In this document: piece after piece, positions 1 through 5,225 of the stretch
Layout of the letters: every line of letters starts with the position of its first letter
Position numbering within the stretch: position 1 is the first letter of the stretch
Assembly: GCA_002440805.1 (NCBI GenBank)
Contig: DJVD01000157.1
Coordinates: forward strand, 1-5,422
Source of the DNA: Chloroflexi bacterium UBA6265
Lineage (GTDB): Bacteria; Chloroflexota; Chloroflexia; Thermomicrobiales; UBA6265
Length of the DNA stretch: 5,422 nt
Reading direction: 5' to 3'
Program-made: the position numbers and the translations under genes
Notes under the pieces: generated by a model
What the model saw: the letters and a program-made list of their open reading frames with translations, nothing else
Told to the model about the DNA's origin: nothing
Databases searched by the model: none

Positions 1-36
1 ATCTTGCGAAACCGACCAATGCGGGGATACGCCCGA

Positions 37-55
37 AGACATCATGTTGATGTCT
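37..55. promoter_or_regulatory. 19-bp perfect dyad, candidate operator
   Basis: Two perfectly complementary 8-base arms, AGACATCA and TGATGTCT, flank a 3-base centre (TGT). The dyad ends 24 bases before the start codon of the miniprotein at 79 and just before its Shine-Dalgarno sequence. Size and position suit an operator for a dimeric repressor, although in RNA it would also fold as an 8-bp hairpin with a 3-base loop. A weak promoter-like pair lies upstream (TTGCGA at 4-9, GATACG at 26-31); if it is real, transcription would begin inside the dyad. The regulator is unknown. Confidence 0.45.
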
Positions 56-78
56 GACTAACCTGAGGAGTTAAACCT

Positions 79-174
79 ATGAACCGACGAGATCCACTAA
101 GCCTGCTCATTTACGTTGTGATTTTGATTGTGGTCATCATTGTGCTGTTCCGCCTCTTGGGAATTGCGTTCTAG
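79..174 (+). CDS. 31-residue single-span membrane miniprotein
   Basis: This short frame encodes 31 residues. A polar, positively charged start (MNRRDP) is followed by an almost uninterrupted hydrophobic stretch, roughly residues 7-31, rich in Ile, Val and Leu and broken only by Arg25. It should form one transmembrane helix, probably with the N-terminal Arg pair in the cytoplasm. A strong Shine-Dalgarno sequence (GAGGAG, 65-70) lies 8 bases before the ATG, which is the main argument that it is translated. There is no cleavable signal-peptide pattern and no catalytic residue. I do not recognise the family. Small proteins of this kind often modulate a larger membrane complex, but no partner is visible here. 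It appears to be a single-gene unit, with a candidate operator upstream and a terminator-like stem about 110 bases downstream. Confidence 0.68.
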   Translation: MNRRDPLSLLIYVVILIVVIIVLFRLLGIAF

Positions 175-207
175 GAAAGAACCGCAACGAACAAGAACCA
201 GGGGTTT

Positions 208-253
208 CTGATTGGCATCGCCACGATTAATATCGCAGCTGGATGACAATCAG
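208..253. other. Imperfect hairpin in the 3' region of the miniprotein gene
   Basis: CTGATTGGCATC (208-219) pairs with GATGACAATCAG (242-253), 11 of 12 positions with one G/A mismatch. Inside this stem, CCA/TGG and CGAT/ATCG pairs can extend the helix around a TAAT loop. No convincing reading frame covers it. It may be part of a structured 3' untranslated region or a small RNA ending at the stem at 288-330. Function is unknown. Confidence 0.35.
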
Positions 254-287
254 GCGCATACGTCTTGATCAATCACCCATGTGATAG

Positions 288-330
288 AAACGCCCGGTAA
301 CGTGCCGCTGCGCACCGTTGCCGGGTGTTT
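288..330 (+). terminator. Long terminator-like stem-loop
   Basis: AAACGCCCGGTAACG (288-302) pairs with CGTTGCCGGGTGTTT (316-330) over 15 positions, using two G/T wobbles, around a 13-base loop. The right arm ends in TTT and is followed by CCTTGATTG, giving a short T-rich tail on the plus strand. This fits rho-independent termination of transcripts coming from the miniprotein gene. The distance from that stop codon (about 113 bases) is longer than usual and leaves room for a structured 3' untranslated region. Confidence 0.6.
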
Positions 331-349
331 CCTTGATTGCACAAATCCT

Positions 350-434
350 CTCAGCAGCGCGATTCTTTCCTACGTTCCGGCCCACCGGCAGTCGTGGGGG
401 TCATACGTCGTGCTGCCAGTACGTTGCTGCTGAG
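350..434. repeat. Inverted repeat with nested arms
   Basis: CTCAGCAGC (350-358) and GCTGCTGAG (426-434) are perfect complements separated by 67 bases. Smaller pairings lie inside: GGCAG (387-391) with CTGCC (413-417), and a CCGG/CCGG arm at 378-388 that competes with it. The element starts about 45 bases beyond the methyltransferase stop on the minus strand, so it could end that transcript, though there is no clear T tract in either direction. It lacks tRNA T-loop and anticodon-arm signatures. The pentamer TACGT occurs at 371, 404, 420 and 444. Confidence 0.3.
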
Positions 435-478
435 TGCGAGTGATACGTCCCCTCAGTTGGTGCACGGGATCGTCGCGG

Positions 479-1060
479 TTACACCTTGCGGGCCATGATC
501 AAGCCGCTCCCGAGGGGGAGTACCAGTTGATCCAGCCCTGGTTCGTCAGCAATCAATGCGACGAATGCGGTGAGTTCATCGGGCGCGGGGTGGTGGGCGT
601 TATCGATGAGCATCAGGCCACCGGCTCGAAGCACCCGGTACGGATGTGGCCACCAGCCCGCATACTGCGTGCGCTCGGCATCAAGAAACAACACATCCAC
701 GCTGTCATCCTCCACTCCGGCCAGGTACTCACCCGCATCGGCATGGACGAATTCCACTGGTTCGGTCAACCCGGCTCGTTCAACATTATCTGCAGCGCCA
801 TGCTGGGATTCGATATCTACTGTCGTGATGGTTCCGCCGGTGGTGGTCACGGCGTCTGCGAGCCAAATGGTGCTGTAGCCATTCGATGTGCCAATTTCTA
901 CGACCTTTTGCGCGTGCATCAACTGCACCAGCATCGCAATGAAATGCGCGGTTTCAGGATTCAGGTTGCGATAGCGGTGTGCGCGATCAACCTGGCTGGA
1001 ATCGTGGTCCACACCCTCTGCATGGAGTTGGTTGAGAAATTCCTGCAGGTCAGTATTCAT
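479..1060 (-). CDS. SAM-dependent O-methyltransferase, COMT-like (family 3)
   Basis: This 193-residue protein should transfer a methyl group from S-adenosylmethionine to a hydroxyl group of a small aromatic (catechol-like) substrate in the cytoplasm. The SAM-binding motif I is VVEIGTSNGYST (residues 53-64), followed by an acidic ribose-binding strand end (VDIE, Asp82/Glu84). VDVLFLDAER (121-130) and LIDNAHH (151-157) provide Asp127, Asp153 and Asn154, matching the Asp/Asp/Asn divalent-metal triad of catechol O-methyltransferases. The protein is a little shorter than typical members, mostly at the N-terminus. The frame stays open 17 codons further upstream to 1111, but the ATG at 1060 has a good Shine-Dalgarno sequence (AAGGAG, 6 bases away) and begins directly with the first helix, so I prefer it. 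It stands alone, divergent from the ATP-grasp gene. The substrate cannot be read from the sequence. Confidence 0.9.
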   Translation of the reverse strand: MNTDLQEFLNQLHAEGVDHDSSQVDRAHRYRNLNPETAHFIAMLVQLMHAQKVVEIGTSNGYSTIWLADAVTTTGGTITTVDIESQHGAADNVERAGLTEPVEFVHADAGEYLAGVEDDSVDVLFLDAERTQYAGWWPHPYRVLRAGGLMLIDNAHHPAPDELTAFVALIADEPGLDQLVLPLGSGLIMARKV

Positions 1061-1129
1061 GAATCGCTCCTTCAACGTGCAAAAGTTGGATTGCCACCCA
1101 ACCGGGCGCAATACCTAATTGAGGGCGAG

Positions 1130-1149
1130 GTGGTATGTACCCTTACCAC
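1130..1149. promoter_or_regulatory. Small dyad in the divergent intergenic region
   Basis: GTGGTA (1130-1135) and TACCAC (1144-1149) are perfect 6-base complements around an 8-base centre. The dyad lies 70-90 bases upstream of the methyltransferase start and about 140 bases upstream of the ATP-grasp start. It could be an operator acting on the methyltransferase promoter, but arms this short also arise by chance. Confidence 0.22.
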
Positions 1150-1202
1150 ATCCTACAACCCGCGGCTGCGCCGATTCTGCCGCCCCGTGGAAATCACAGC
1201 CG

Positions 1203-1230
1203 TTGCCAGATGCTGGTGTAGCGCTATAGA
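1203..1230 (+). promoter_or_regulatory. Putative sigma70 promoter of the ATP-grasp gene
   Basis: TTGCCA (1203-1208; five of six match to TTGACA) is followed after 16 bases by TATAGA (1225-1230; four of six match to TATAAT). This would place the transcript start near 1237, leaving a leader of roughly 55 bases before the ATG at 1291. It is the best promoter-like pair in the 230-base divergent gap. The call rests on consensus matching only. Confidence 0.4.
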
Positions 1231-1290
1231 TTAGGAAGCACATATCTTTTCGTAAGTGAGAAGGTAGACGTAATCGCCAAGGATGAGCAT

Positions 1291-2226
1291 ATGATTATTT
1301 ACGCCCTTCACGAAAATCCCGATTGGTTCCCGCCCTTTGCCGCGGCGTTCGACGCTGCCGGACTCGACTATCAGGAATGGCTGCTGATCGATGGCGTGAT
1401 CGATCTCGATTCCGCCCCGCCGGAGGGTATTTACTGGAACCGGCTCAGTGCCTCGTCCCACACGCGCGATCACGCCCATGCCAAGGATTACACCCGCGCC
1501 CTGCTCGATTGGCTGGAGGCCCATGGCCGCAGGGTGGTGAATGGGCGCATGGTGGTGGAGATGGAGGTCAGCAAGGTCCGGCAGCTGTCCGCGCTGCGGG
1601 CCTTTGGCATTGACGTGCCGAAAACAATCGCTGTTGTCGGTACATCCGATCTGATGGCTGCAGCCGCAAGAATGCCGACCCCGTTTATCACCAAGCACAA
1701 CCAGGGCGGGAAGGGACTCGGTGTGCGCCGTTTTGATGACCTTGATGCCTTTGCCGCCTACGTCGATTCGGACGAATTCGAGCAGCCGGTCGATGGCATC
1801 ACGCTACTGCAGGAATATGTTCGTCCGAGGGATGGCTTCATTACCCGCGTGGAGACGGTTGGCTACGAGTACATCTACGCCATTTCGGCCGATGCGGCAC
1901 GAGGCGGGTTCCAGCTCTGCCCGGCCGACGCCTGCGAACTCGATAGTGCCGGCCGCCCGATCGAGGCAGCGAGCCTGTTTGCCTTGCGGGAAGGGTACTG
2001 GCACCCGGTGATCGAGCAATTCCTTGCGTTTGCCCGCCGATACCAGATCGAGATCGCGGGCTTTGAGTTCATCGAGACGGACGATGGCCGGATCGTGACC
2101 TACGATGTCAACACGAACACCAACTACAACCCGGATGTGGAGGCCATCGCGCCAAAATCCGGACCTGCCGAGATCGCGCGCTACCTGCAGCGCGTGCAAG
2201 ACGAGGTGTACGCTCAGGTTCGCTAG
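1291..2226 (+). CDS. RimK-like ATP-grasp ligase
   Basis: The 311-residue protein has an ATP-grasp fold. An N-terminal preATP-grasp domain (about 1-90) is followed by the hinge/central region SKVRQLSALRAFGIDVPKT (94-112). Next come the ATP-binding lysine and glycine-rich loop FITKHNQGGKGLGV (132-145), the adenine-contacting strand LLQEYV (172-177), and a C-terminal metal site made of GFEFIE (257-262) with Glu259 and YDVNTNTNYN (271-280) with Asp272 and Asn274. Such enzymes activate a carboxylate as an acyl-phosphate and join it to an amine or thiol, and RimK relatives add glutamate or other amino acids. I recall proteins of this type, often labelled alpha-L-glutamate ligase, in several phyla, but the substrate here is unknown. 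AAGGA (1279-1283) sits 7 bases before the ATG. No peptide substrate or partner gene is adjacent; the next gene follows after 116 bases and may be a separate unit. Confidence 0.87.
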   Translation: MIIYALHENPDWFPPFAAAFDAAGLDYQEWLLIDGVIDLDSAPPEGIYWNRLSASSHTRDHAHAKDYTRALLDWLEAHGRRVVNGRMVVEMEVSKVRQLSALRAFGIDVPKTIAVVGTSDLMAAAARMPTPFITKHNQGGKGLGVRRFDDLDAFAAYVDSDEFEQPVDGITLLQEYVRPRDGFITRVETVGYEYIYAISADAARGGFQLCPADACELDSAGRPIEAASLFALREGYWHPVIEQFLAFARRYQIEIAGFEFIETDDGRIVTYDVNTNTNYNPDVEAIAPKSGPAEIARYLQRVQDEVYAQVR

Positions 2227-2295
2227 ATCCATCTTTCACCTGGACGTGGGGGTCGATTCGGGCCATCGGTGGTTGTGCAAGAATAAAGAAGCACT

Positions 2296-2317
2296 CCCTG
2301 CCCGAATTCGGATAGGG
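2296..2317. other. Imperfect hairpin between the ATP-grasp and moeB genes
   Basis: CCCTGCCCG (2296-2304) pairs with CGGATAGGG (2309-2317) around an AATT loop, with one wobble and one mismatch in nine positions. It lies 70 bases after the ATP-grasp stop and ends 26 bases before the moeB ATG. It could be a weak terminator or leader structure. No T tract follows, and I see no clear promoter for moeB in this gap. Confidence 0.25.
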
Positions 2318-2342
2318 TAGGGGCCTGAAAGCGAGGAGCAGC

Positions 2343-3479
2343 ATGACCACAACCTACAACCAACGCCTCCAGCGCCTGCGCGAATCCGTGCCGCATATCG
2401 ATATCGATGAGGCTCTTCAGCGCATCCAGTCCGGTGCCGTGATGCTGGATGTACGCGAGGCCGATGAAACTGCCCAGGGTATTGTGCCGAATGCCGTTGT
2501 CATCCCGCGCGGGCATCTTGAGATGGATGTATCAACGGATATTCCGGATACAGATACTCCGGTTGTGGTGTATTGCGCCGCCGGGATTCGATCCCTCTTT
2601 GCAGCGGAGGCGATGCAATCCATCGGCTACACCAACGTCGCCAGCCTGGATGGTGGGTTTGATGCCTGGAAGCAGGCGGGCCAGCCCATTGCCCAGCCGC
2701 ACCAGCTCAATCCAGCCCAAAGCCAGCGCTACAGCCGTCACCTGCGTATTCCCGAGATCGGCGTTGCCGGTCAGCAACGCCTGCTCGATAGTCGCGTCTT
2801 GCTGATTGGCGCGGGCGGGCTTGGCAGCCCGGCGGGTCTCTACCTCGCTGCTGCCGGCGTCGGCACCATTGGTGTGATCGATGATGATGTTGTTGATGCC
2901 AGCAACCTGCAGCGGCAGGTGTTGCATCGCACCCACGATATCGGTTCTCCCAAGGTGGACAGCGCCCGTCGTACGATGGAGGCGCTCAACCCCGATGTGA
3001 GAGTTGTGACGCACCAAACGCGCCTCACCAGCCGCAATGTGGAGGAGATTTTTCGCGATTACGACCTGATCGTCGATGGTTCGGATAGCTTTGAAACCCG
3101 GTACATCGTCAACGATGCGTGCGTGGCGCTGAAGATCCCGCAGGTCCACGGCAGTATCTTCCGCTTCGATGGCCAAATTACCAGCTTCGATCCCCGCCAG
3201 GATGATAGCCCCTGCTATCGTTGCCTCTTCCCGAGCCCGCCGCCGCCGGAGCTTGCCCCAAACTGCGCTGTCGCCGGGGTACTGGGTGTGCTGCCAGGGG
3301 TTGTCGGCACGATCCAGGCGACTGAAGCGATCAAGCTCCTGCTAGGTATCGGCGAGCCGCTGGTCGGCCGCTTGCTGATGTACGACGCCTTGGGTATGAC
3401 CTTCCGCACCCTGAAGGTGCGCAAGGATGCAACCTGCCCGGTGTGTGGCAGTGGTGAAGTCGACCAGGTCGCGGATTAG
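2343..3479 (+). CDS. moeB: Rhodanese-MoeB fusion, sulfur-carrier adenylyltransferase
   Basis: This 378-residue protein joins an N-terminal rhodanese domain (about 18-117) to a ThiF/MoeB E1-like domain (about 128-370). The rhodanese active loop is YCAAGIRS with Cys78. The E1-like domain shows the nucleotide loop GAGGLGSP (156-163), Asp180, NLQRQ (188-192), Lys204 and DSFETR (248-253). It also has a CxxC pair (Cys291/Cys294 and Cys365/Cys368) for structural zinc, and Cys308, aligned by context with the acceptor cysteine of MoeB and MOCS3. Known relatives adenylate the C-terminal glycine of MoaD, ThiS or similar carriers, and the rhodanese cysteine supplies persulfide sulfur to make the thiocarboxylate. 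All key residues are present. MOCS3/Uba4 and MoeZ have the rhodanese at the C-terminus; I recall the reversed order in some bacterial MoeB proteins. GAGGAG ends 4 bases before the ATG. No molybdopterin or thiamine gene is nearby, so the carrier remains open. Confidence 0.93.
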   Translation: MTTTYNQRLQRLRESVPHIDIDEALQRIQSGAVMLDVREADETAQGIVPNAVVIPRGHLEMDVSTDIPDTDTPVVVYCAAGIRSLFAAEAMQSIGYTNVASLDGGFDAWKQAGQPIAQPHQLNPAQSQRYSRHLRIPEIGVAGQQRLLDSRVLLIGAGGLGSPAGLYLAAAGVGTIGVIDDDVVDASNLQRQVLHRTHDIGSPKVDSARRTMEALNPDVRVVTHQTRLTSRNVEEIFRDYDLIVDGSDSFETRYIVNDACVALKIPQVHGSIFRFDGQITSFDPRQDDSPCYRCLFPSPPPPELAPNCAVAGVLGVLPGVVGTIQATEAIKLLLGIGEPLVGRLLMYDALGMTFRTLKVRKDATCPVCGSGEVDQVAD

Positions 3480-3494
3480 GTTCGCAACAACGTA

Positions 3495-3521
3495 GGGGCG
3501 GATTCCGCAGATATCCGCCCC
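3495..3521. terminator. Perfect 9-bp hairpin between convergent genes
   Basis: GGGGCGGAT (3495-3503) and ATCCGCCCC (3513-3521) are perfect complements around a 9-base loop. The hairpin lies 15 bases after the moeB stop and 32 bases beyond the EVE gene stop on the other strand, so it can act as a two-way terminator. There is no long T tract on either side. Compact GGGGCG...CGCCCC stems are often repeated across intergenic spaces in some genomes, so it may also be a dispersed repeat. Confidence 0.55.
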
Positions 3522-3553
3522 ATGGGTCCCACATACCACGATGGCCGCGCCAG

Positions 3554-4015
3554 CTATCCGTTCTTTGCATCCTCAATCGCTTTGCGAAGAAGCAGATAAT
3601 CCGGTTCCTCTATTTTATGGACATTGCCCTGGAACGCCAGCGTCCAGTGCTGTTCTGGCCACTTCTTGGTGTAGGTCATCTGTCGCGCCATCTCTTGCGC
3701 ATCCACAAACTGATCGTCGTCCAGCCACAGATCCAGCTCAATCGGGAAGCGGTACGGATAATCGTCCTGCTTCTTGGCGGCGCCGCTCTTCCAGATCGGG
3801 GTGTGGTCCTCGAACCCCTCGGACGTCACCGTCGTGATGCCAGCGATTTTCTTCAACCCGGTGACGTAATAGATAAACTTGTCGCCCGGTCGCACCAGTT
3901 CCAGCTTCTTGCGCTGGCGGCTCTTCAAGCCCTGTAAATCAAAGCCGCGATCACGTGTGATGTGATGATTCGCCAGCGAGCTTACGATGATCCAGTATTG
4001 TGTTTCCTCGGCCAT
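3554..4015 (-). CDS. Stand-alone EVE-domain protein
   Basis: The 153-residue protein is almost entirely one EVE domain (PUA/YTH-like fold). Matching features are YWIIVSS at the start (7-13), RPGDKFIYYVTGLKKIAGI (42-60), the acidic/aromatic segment FEDHTPIW (68-75), YPYRFPIEL (86-94) and FQGNVHKI...PDYLLL (128-143). EVE domains bind modified nucleic acid bases: some bacterial members read methylated or hydroxymethylated cytosine in DNA, others are thought to act on RNA. The target here cannot be told. The frame is open 48 codons further upstream, but that extension crosses the strong hairpin at 4091-4117 and has unrelated composition. The ATG at 4015 has CTGGAG five bases before it, and the domain starts six residues later. 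The gene converges on moeB. No nuclease or restriction gene is adjacent, unlike EVE fusions found in defence systems. Confidence 0.87.
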   Translation of the reverse strand: MAEETQYWIIVSSLANHHITRDRGFDLQGLKSRQRKKLELVRPGDKFIYYVTGLKKIAGITTVTSEGFEDHTPIWKSGAAKKQDDYPYRFPIELDLWLDDDQFVDAQEMARQMTYTKKWPEQHWTLAFQGNVHKIEEPDYLLLRKAIEDAKNG

Positions 4016-4090
4016 GGTTACTCCAGTAAACGTGCGACTCAATCGATCAAGTGTAGCGCTGGCAAGCAGGGATCGGCAGGAAAACGTGAA

Positions 4091-4117
4091 CGGGCCCGGT
4101 GGAATGCACCGGGCCCG
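4091..4117 (-). terminator. Strong 11-bp GC-rich terminator hairpin
   Basis: CGGGCCCGGTG (4091-4101) and CACCGGGCCCG (4107-4117) pair perfectly around a 5-base loop. On the minus strand the stem is followed by TTCACGTTTTCC, a modest T-rich tail, while the plus-strand side is purine-rich (ATCGAAGTGGGG). It most likely ends the transcript of the 88-residue gene, whose stop is about 110 bases upstream on that strand, and insulates the EVE gene. Confidence 0.65.
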
Positions 4118-4228
4118 ATCGAAGTGGGGAGGAGAGAAATCAAGAAGCGTTGGTCTCACTTCTCAATAGTTGAAGCATATGGGGCGCAACTGAACGTTCG
4201 CTGAGCCGACCCTGAGAATTTGCTGAAA

Positions 4229-4495
4229 TTAATCCTTGATATCAAACGCATTCACCACCGCCCGCTGCAGACTCGGGTGGCGATCCATCAACTCATCCAT
4301 GCCCACCCGCAGGAAGGCTGCCAACTGGATCAGCTCCAGTGGACTCAGCGTCAGCGTCAGGAAATCGATGCTGAGCTTCACCTGGTCGCCCTCGCCCAGC
4401 GTGTCTTTGGGCTTGTCGGGCACTACCAGCGTGGTGCTTAAGCCTGTTTCCGGCCAGATCATATCCAGCAATTCAATGGTTTTCTTCTCGGTCAT
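4229..4495 (-). CDS. Hypothetical 88-residue protein
   Basis: I do not recognise this protein. It is 88 residues long, acidic and without a signal peptide or membrane span. Residues 1-27 begin with a short charged helix and a TGLSTTLVVP strand. DQVKLSIDFLTLTL (37-50) looks like two beta strands, and SPLELIQLAAFLRVGMDELMDRHPSLQRAV (51-80) looks like two helices, ending in VNAFDIKD. There is no cysteine, histidine cluster or nucleotide motif, so a structural, adaptor or regulatory role is more likely than catalysis. GGGGAG lies 6 bases before the ATG, which supports translation. It is divergent from the 201-residue gene across 78 bases, so the two may be co-regulated. Its transcript probably ends at the hairpin at 4091-4117. 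Confidence 0.75.
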   Translation of the reverse strand: MTEKKTIELLDMIWPETGLSTTLVVPDKPKDTLGEGDQVKLSIDFLTLTLSPLELIQLAAFLRVGMDELMDRHPSLQRAVVNAFDIKD

Positions 4496-4532
4496 AGTGC
4501 TCTCCCCGTATCGGCATCATTGTGCCACCTTC

Positions 4533-4538
4533 TATACT
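4533..4538 (+). promoter_or_regulatory. Putative -10 element in the divergent promoter region
   Basis: TATACT matches the sigma70 -10 consensus at five of six positions and lies 35 bases before the ATG at 4574. No good -35 element stands 16-18 bases upstream, so an activator or another sigma factor may be needed. The complementary strand reads AGTATA, so the same spot could also contribute to the leftward promoter. Transcription starting near 4545 would exclude the in-frame ATG at 4520 and supports the start at 4574. Confidence 0.38.
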
Positions 4539-4573
4539 GGAGGGGCAGCAATCCACACAGAACGGGAGCCATC

Positions 4574-5179
4574 ATGACCACGTCGACCTACTCCGATCCG
4601 CCAGCCGATCCGCGCGCCGAACTCCGCACACACCGCGCCGATACCGCCATATCACCGGACATAGCCGCCCTGCGACTGGCGGTGTTGCGGCAGGATGTGC
4701 CCGATGCACTGGTGCAAATTGATAGCGTGCGGGCCGACGATACGGCCATCGCCGTGAAAGCCACCATCGCCTTGCCCGGTGGCGCCCGCCATTCAGGTAT
4801 CGCCGCGATGGATGTTGATCCCGGCCGCAGTTGGGCCGAGCAGCACGCAATGGTGGAGGCAGTTGCTATTGCCCGCGCGCTCGATGGCCTGGGCATCCGG
4901 GCAGAGAAGCCGCAACCGGCCAAATCACAATCCCCGGCAGCCGGCGCCACCCAACAAGCCCCGGTTGCAAGTTCCACCCAGCAGACTCCCGGGGCCAGCG
5001 CCATGCAGAAGGTGGATGGCGACCATCTGTCGGAATACTCATGGACCTCGTTCTGGCAGGCCGCCCACGCTCGCAACATCACCCGCGAACAGGTGGAGCA
5101 GGCCCTTGGCCGCTCGGTACAGCAGGCCACCCCCAAGGATGCGGTGGATGCGTTGCAGGCTGCTGGCATGTGGGGATAG
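4574..5179 (+). CDS. Hypothetical two-domain protein, possibly Rad52/Erf-like
   Basis: This 201-residue protein is not confidently assigned. The N-terminal 25 residues look disordered. Residues about 28-110 look like a compact domain: a helix (ALRLAVLRQ), strands around ALVQIDSVRADDTAIAVKAT, then LPGGARHSGIAAMD and the helix AEQHAMVEAVAIARALDGLGI (88-108). Residues 111-147 are a low-complexity Gln/Pro/Ala/Ser linker with a 9-residue repeat containing TQQ at 126 and 135. Residues 154-201 form a helical module (YSWTSFWQAAHARNITREQVEQALG, then two predicted short helices). A strand-rich G/S segment followed by a helix ending in ARAL..LGI, a flexible linker and a C-terminal W..FW..A...I..E.V..ALG module resembles phage Rad52/Erf-type single-strand annealing proteins. 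This is a pattern impression only. The ATG at 4574 has GGGAG five bases upstream; the frame is open to 4520, but that lies before the likely promoter. Confidence 0.8.
   Translation: MTTSTYSDPPADPRAELRTHRADTAISPDIAALRLAVLRQDVPDALVQIDSVRADDTAIAVKATIALPGGARHSGIAAMDVDPGRSWAEQHAMVEAVAIARALDGLGIRAEKPQPAKSQSPAAGATQQAPVASSTQQTPGASAMQKVDGDHLSEYSWTSFWQAAHARNITREQVEQALGRSVQQATPKDAVDALQAAGMWG
4947..5000 (+). repeat. Degenerate 27-bp tandem repeat in the linker
   Basis: Two adjacent 27-base units begin with CCACCCA at 4947 and 4974 and match at about 17 of 27 positions by my count. They encode the 9-residue repeat with TQQ at residues 126-128 and 135-137 of the 201-residue protein. The repeat points to linker growth by duplication, and its length may vary between strains. 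Confidence 0.4.
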
Positions 5180-5225
5180 ATCCCTCGCACATTCATCCCC
5201 GGCCCTGAAAACCGCGCATGCGACA

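Noticed and set aside
350..434. tRNA-like gene, because the length and outer stem suggested one
   Set aside because: There is no T-loop sequence (GGTTCGANTCC type), no proper anticodon arm, and the inner pairings do not form a cloverleaf.
434..1234. Long plus-strand open frame (266 codons) overlapping the methyltransferase
   Set aside because: It lies antisense to the methyltransferase, which has clear family motifs and a good Shine-Dalgarno sequence. The antisense translation shows no recognisable domain and is a composition artefact.
1231..1698. Minus-strand open frame overlapping the ATP-grasp start
   Set aside because: It is antisense to conserved ATP-grasp sequence and would cover the likely promoter; no recognisable domain.
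2532..3176. Minus-strand open frame inside moeB
   Set aside because: It is antisense to the well-supported ThiF domain, with no ribosome binding site or domain signature.
3541..3937. Plus-strand frames opposite the EVE gene
   Set aside because: The EVE domain motifs on the minus strand are unambiguous; these are shadows.
4016..4159. N-terminal 48-codon extension of the EVE protein
   Set aside because: The extension would translate across the terminator hairpin at 4091-4117 and has no family similarity. The ATG at 4015 fits both the ribosome binding site and the domain boundary.
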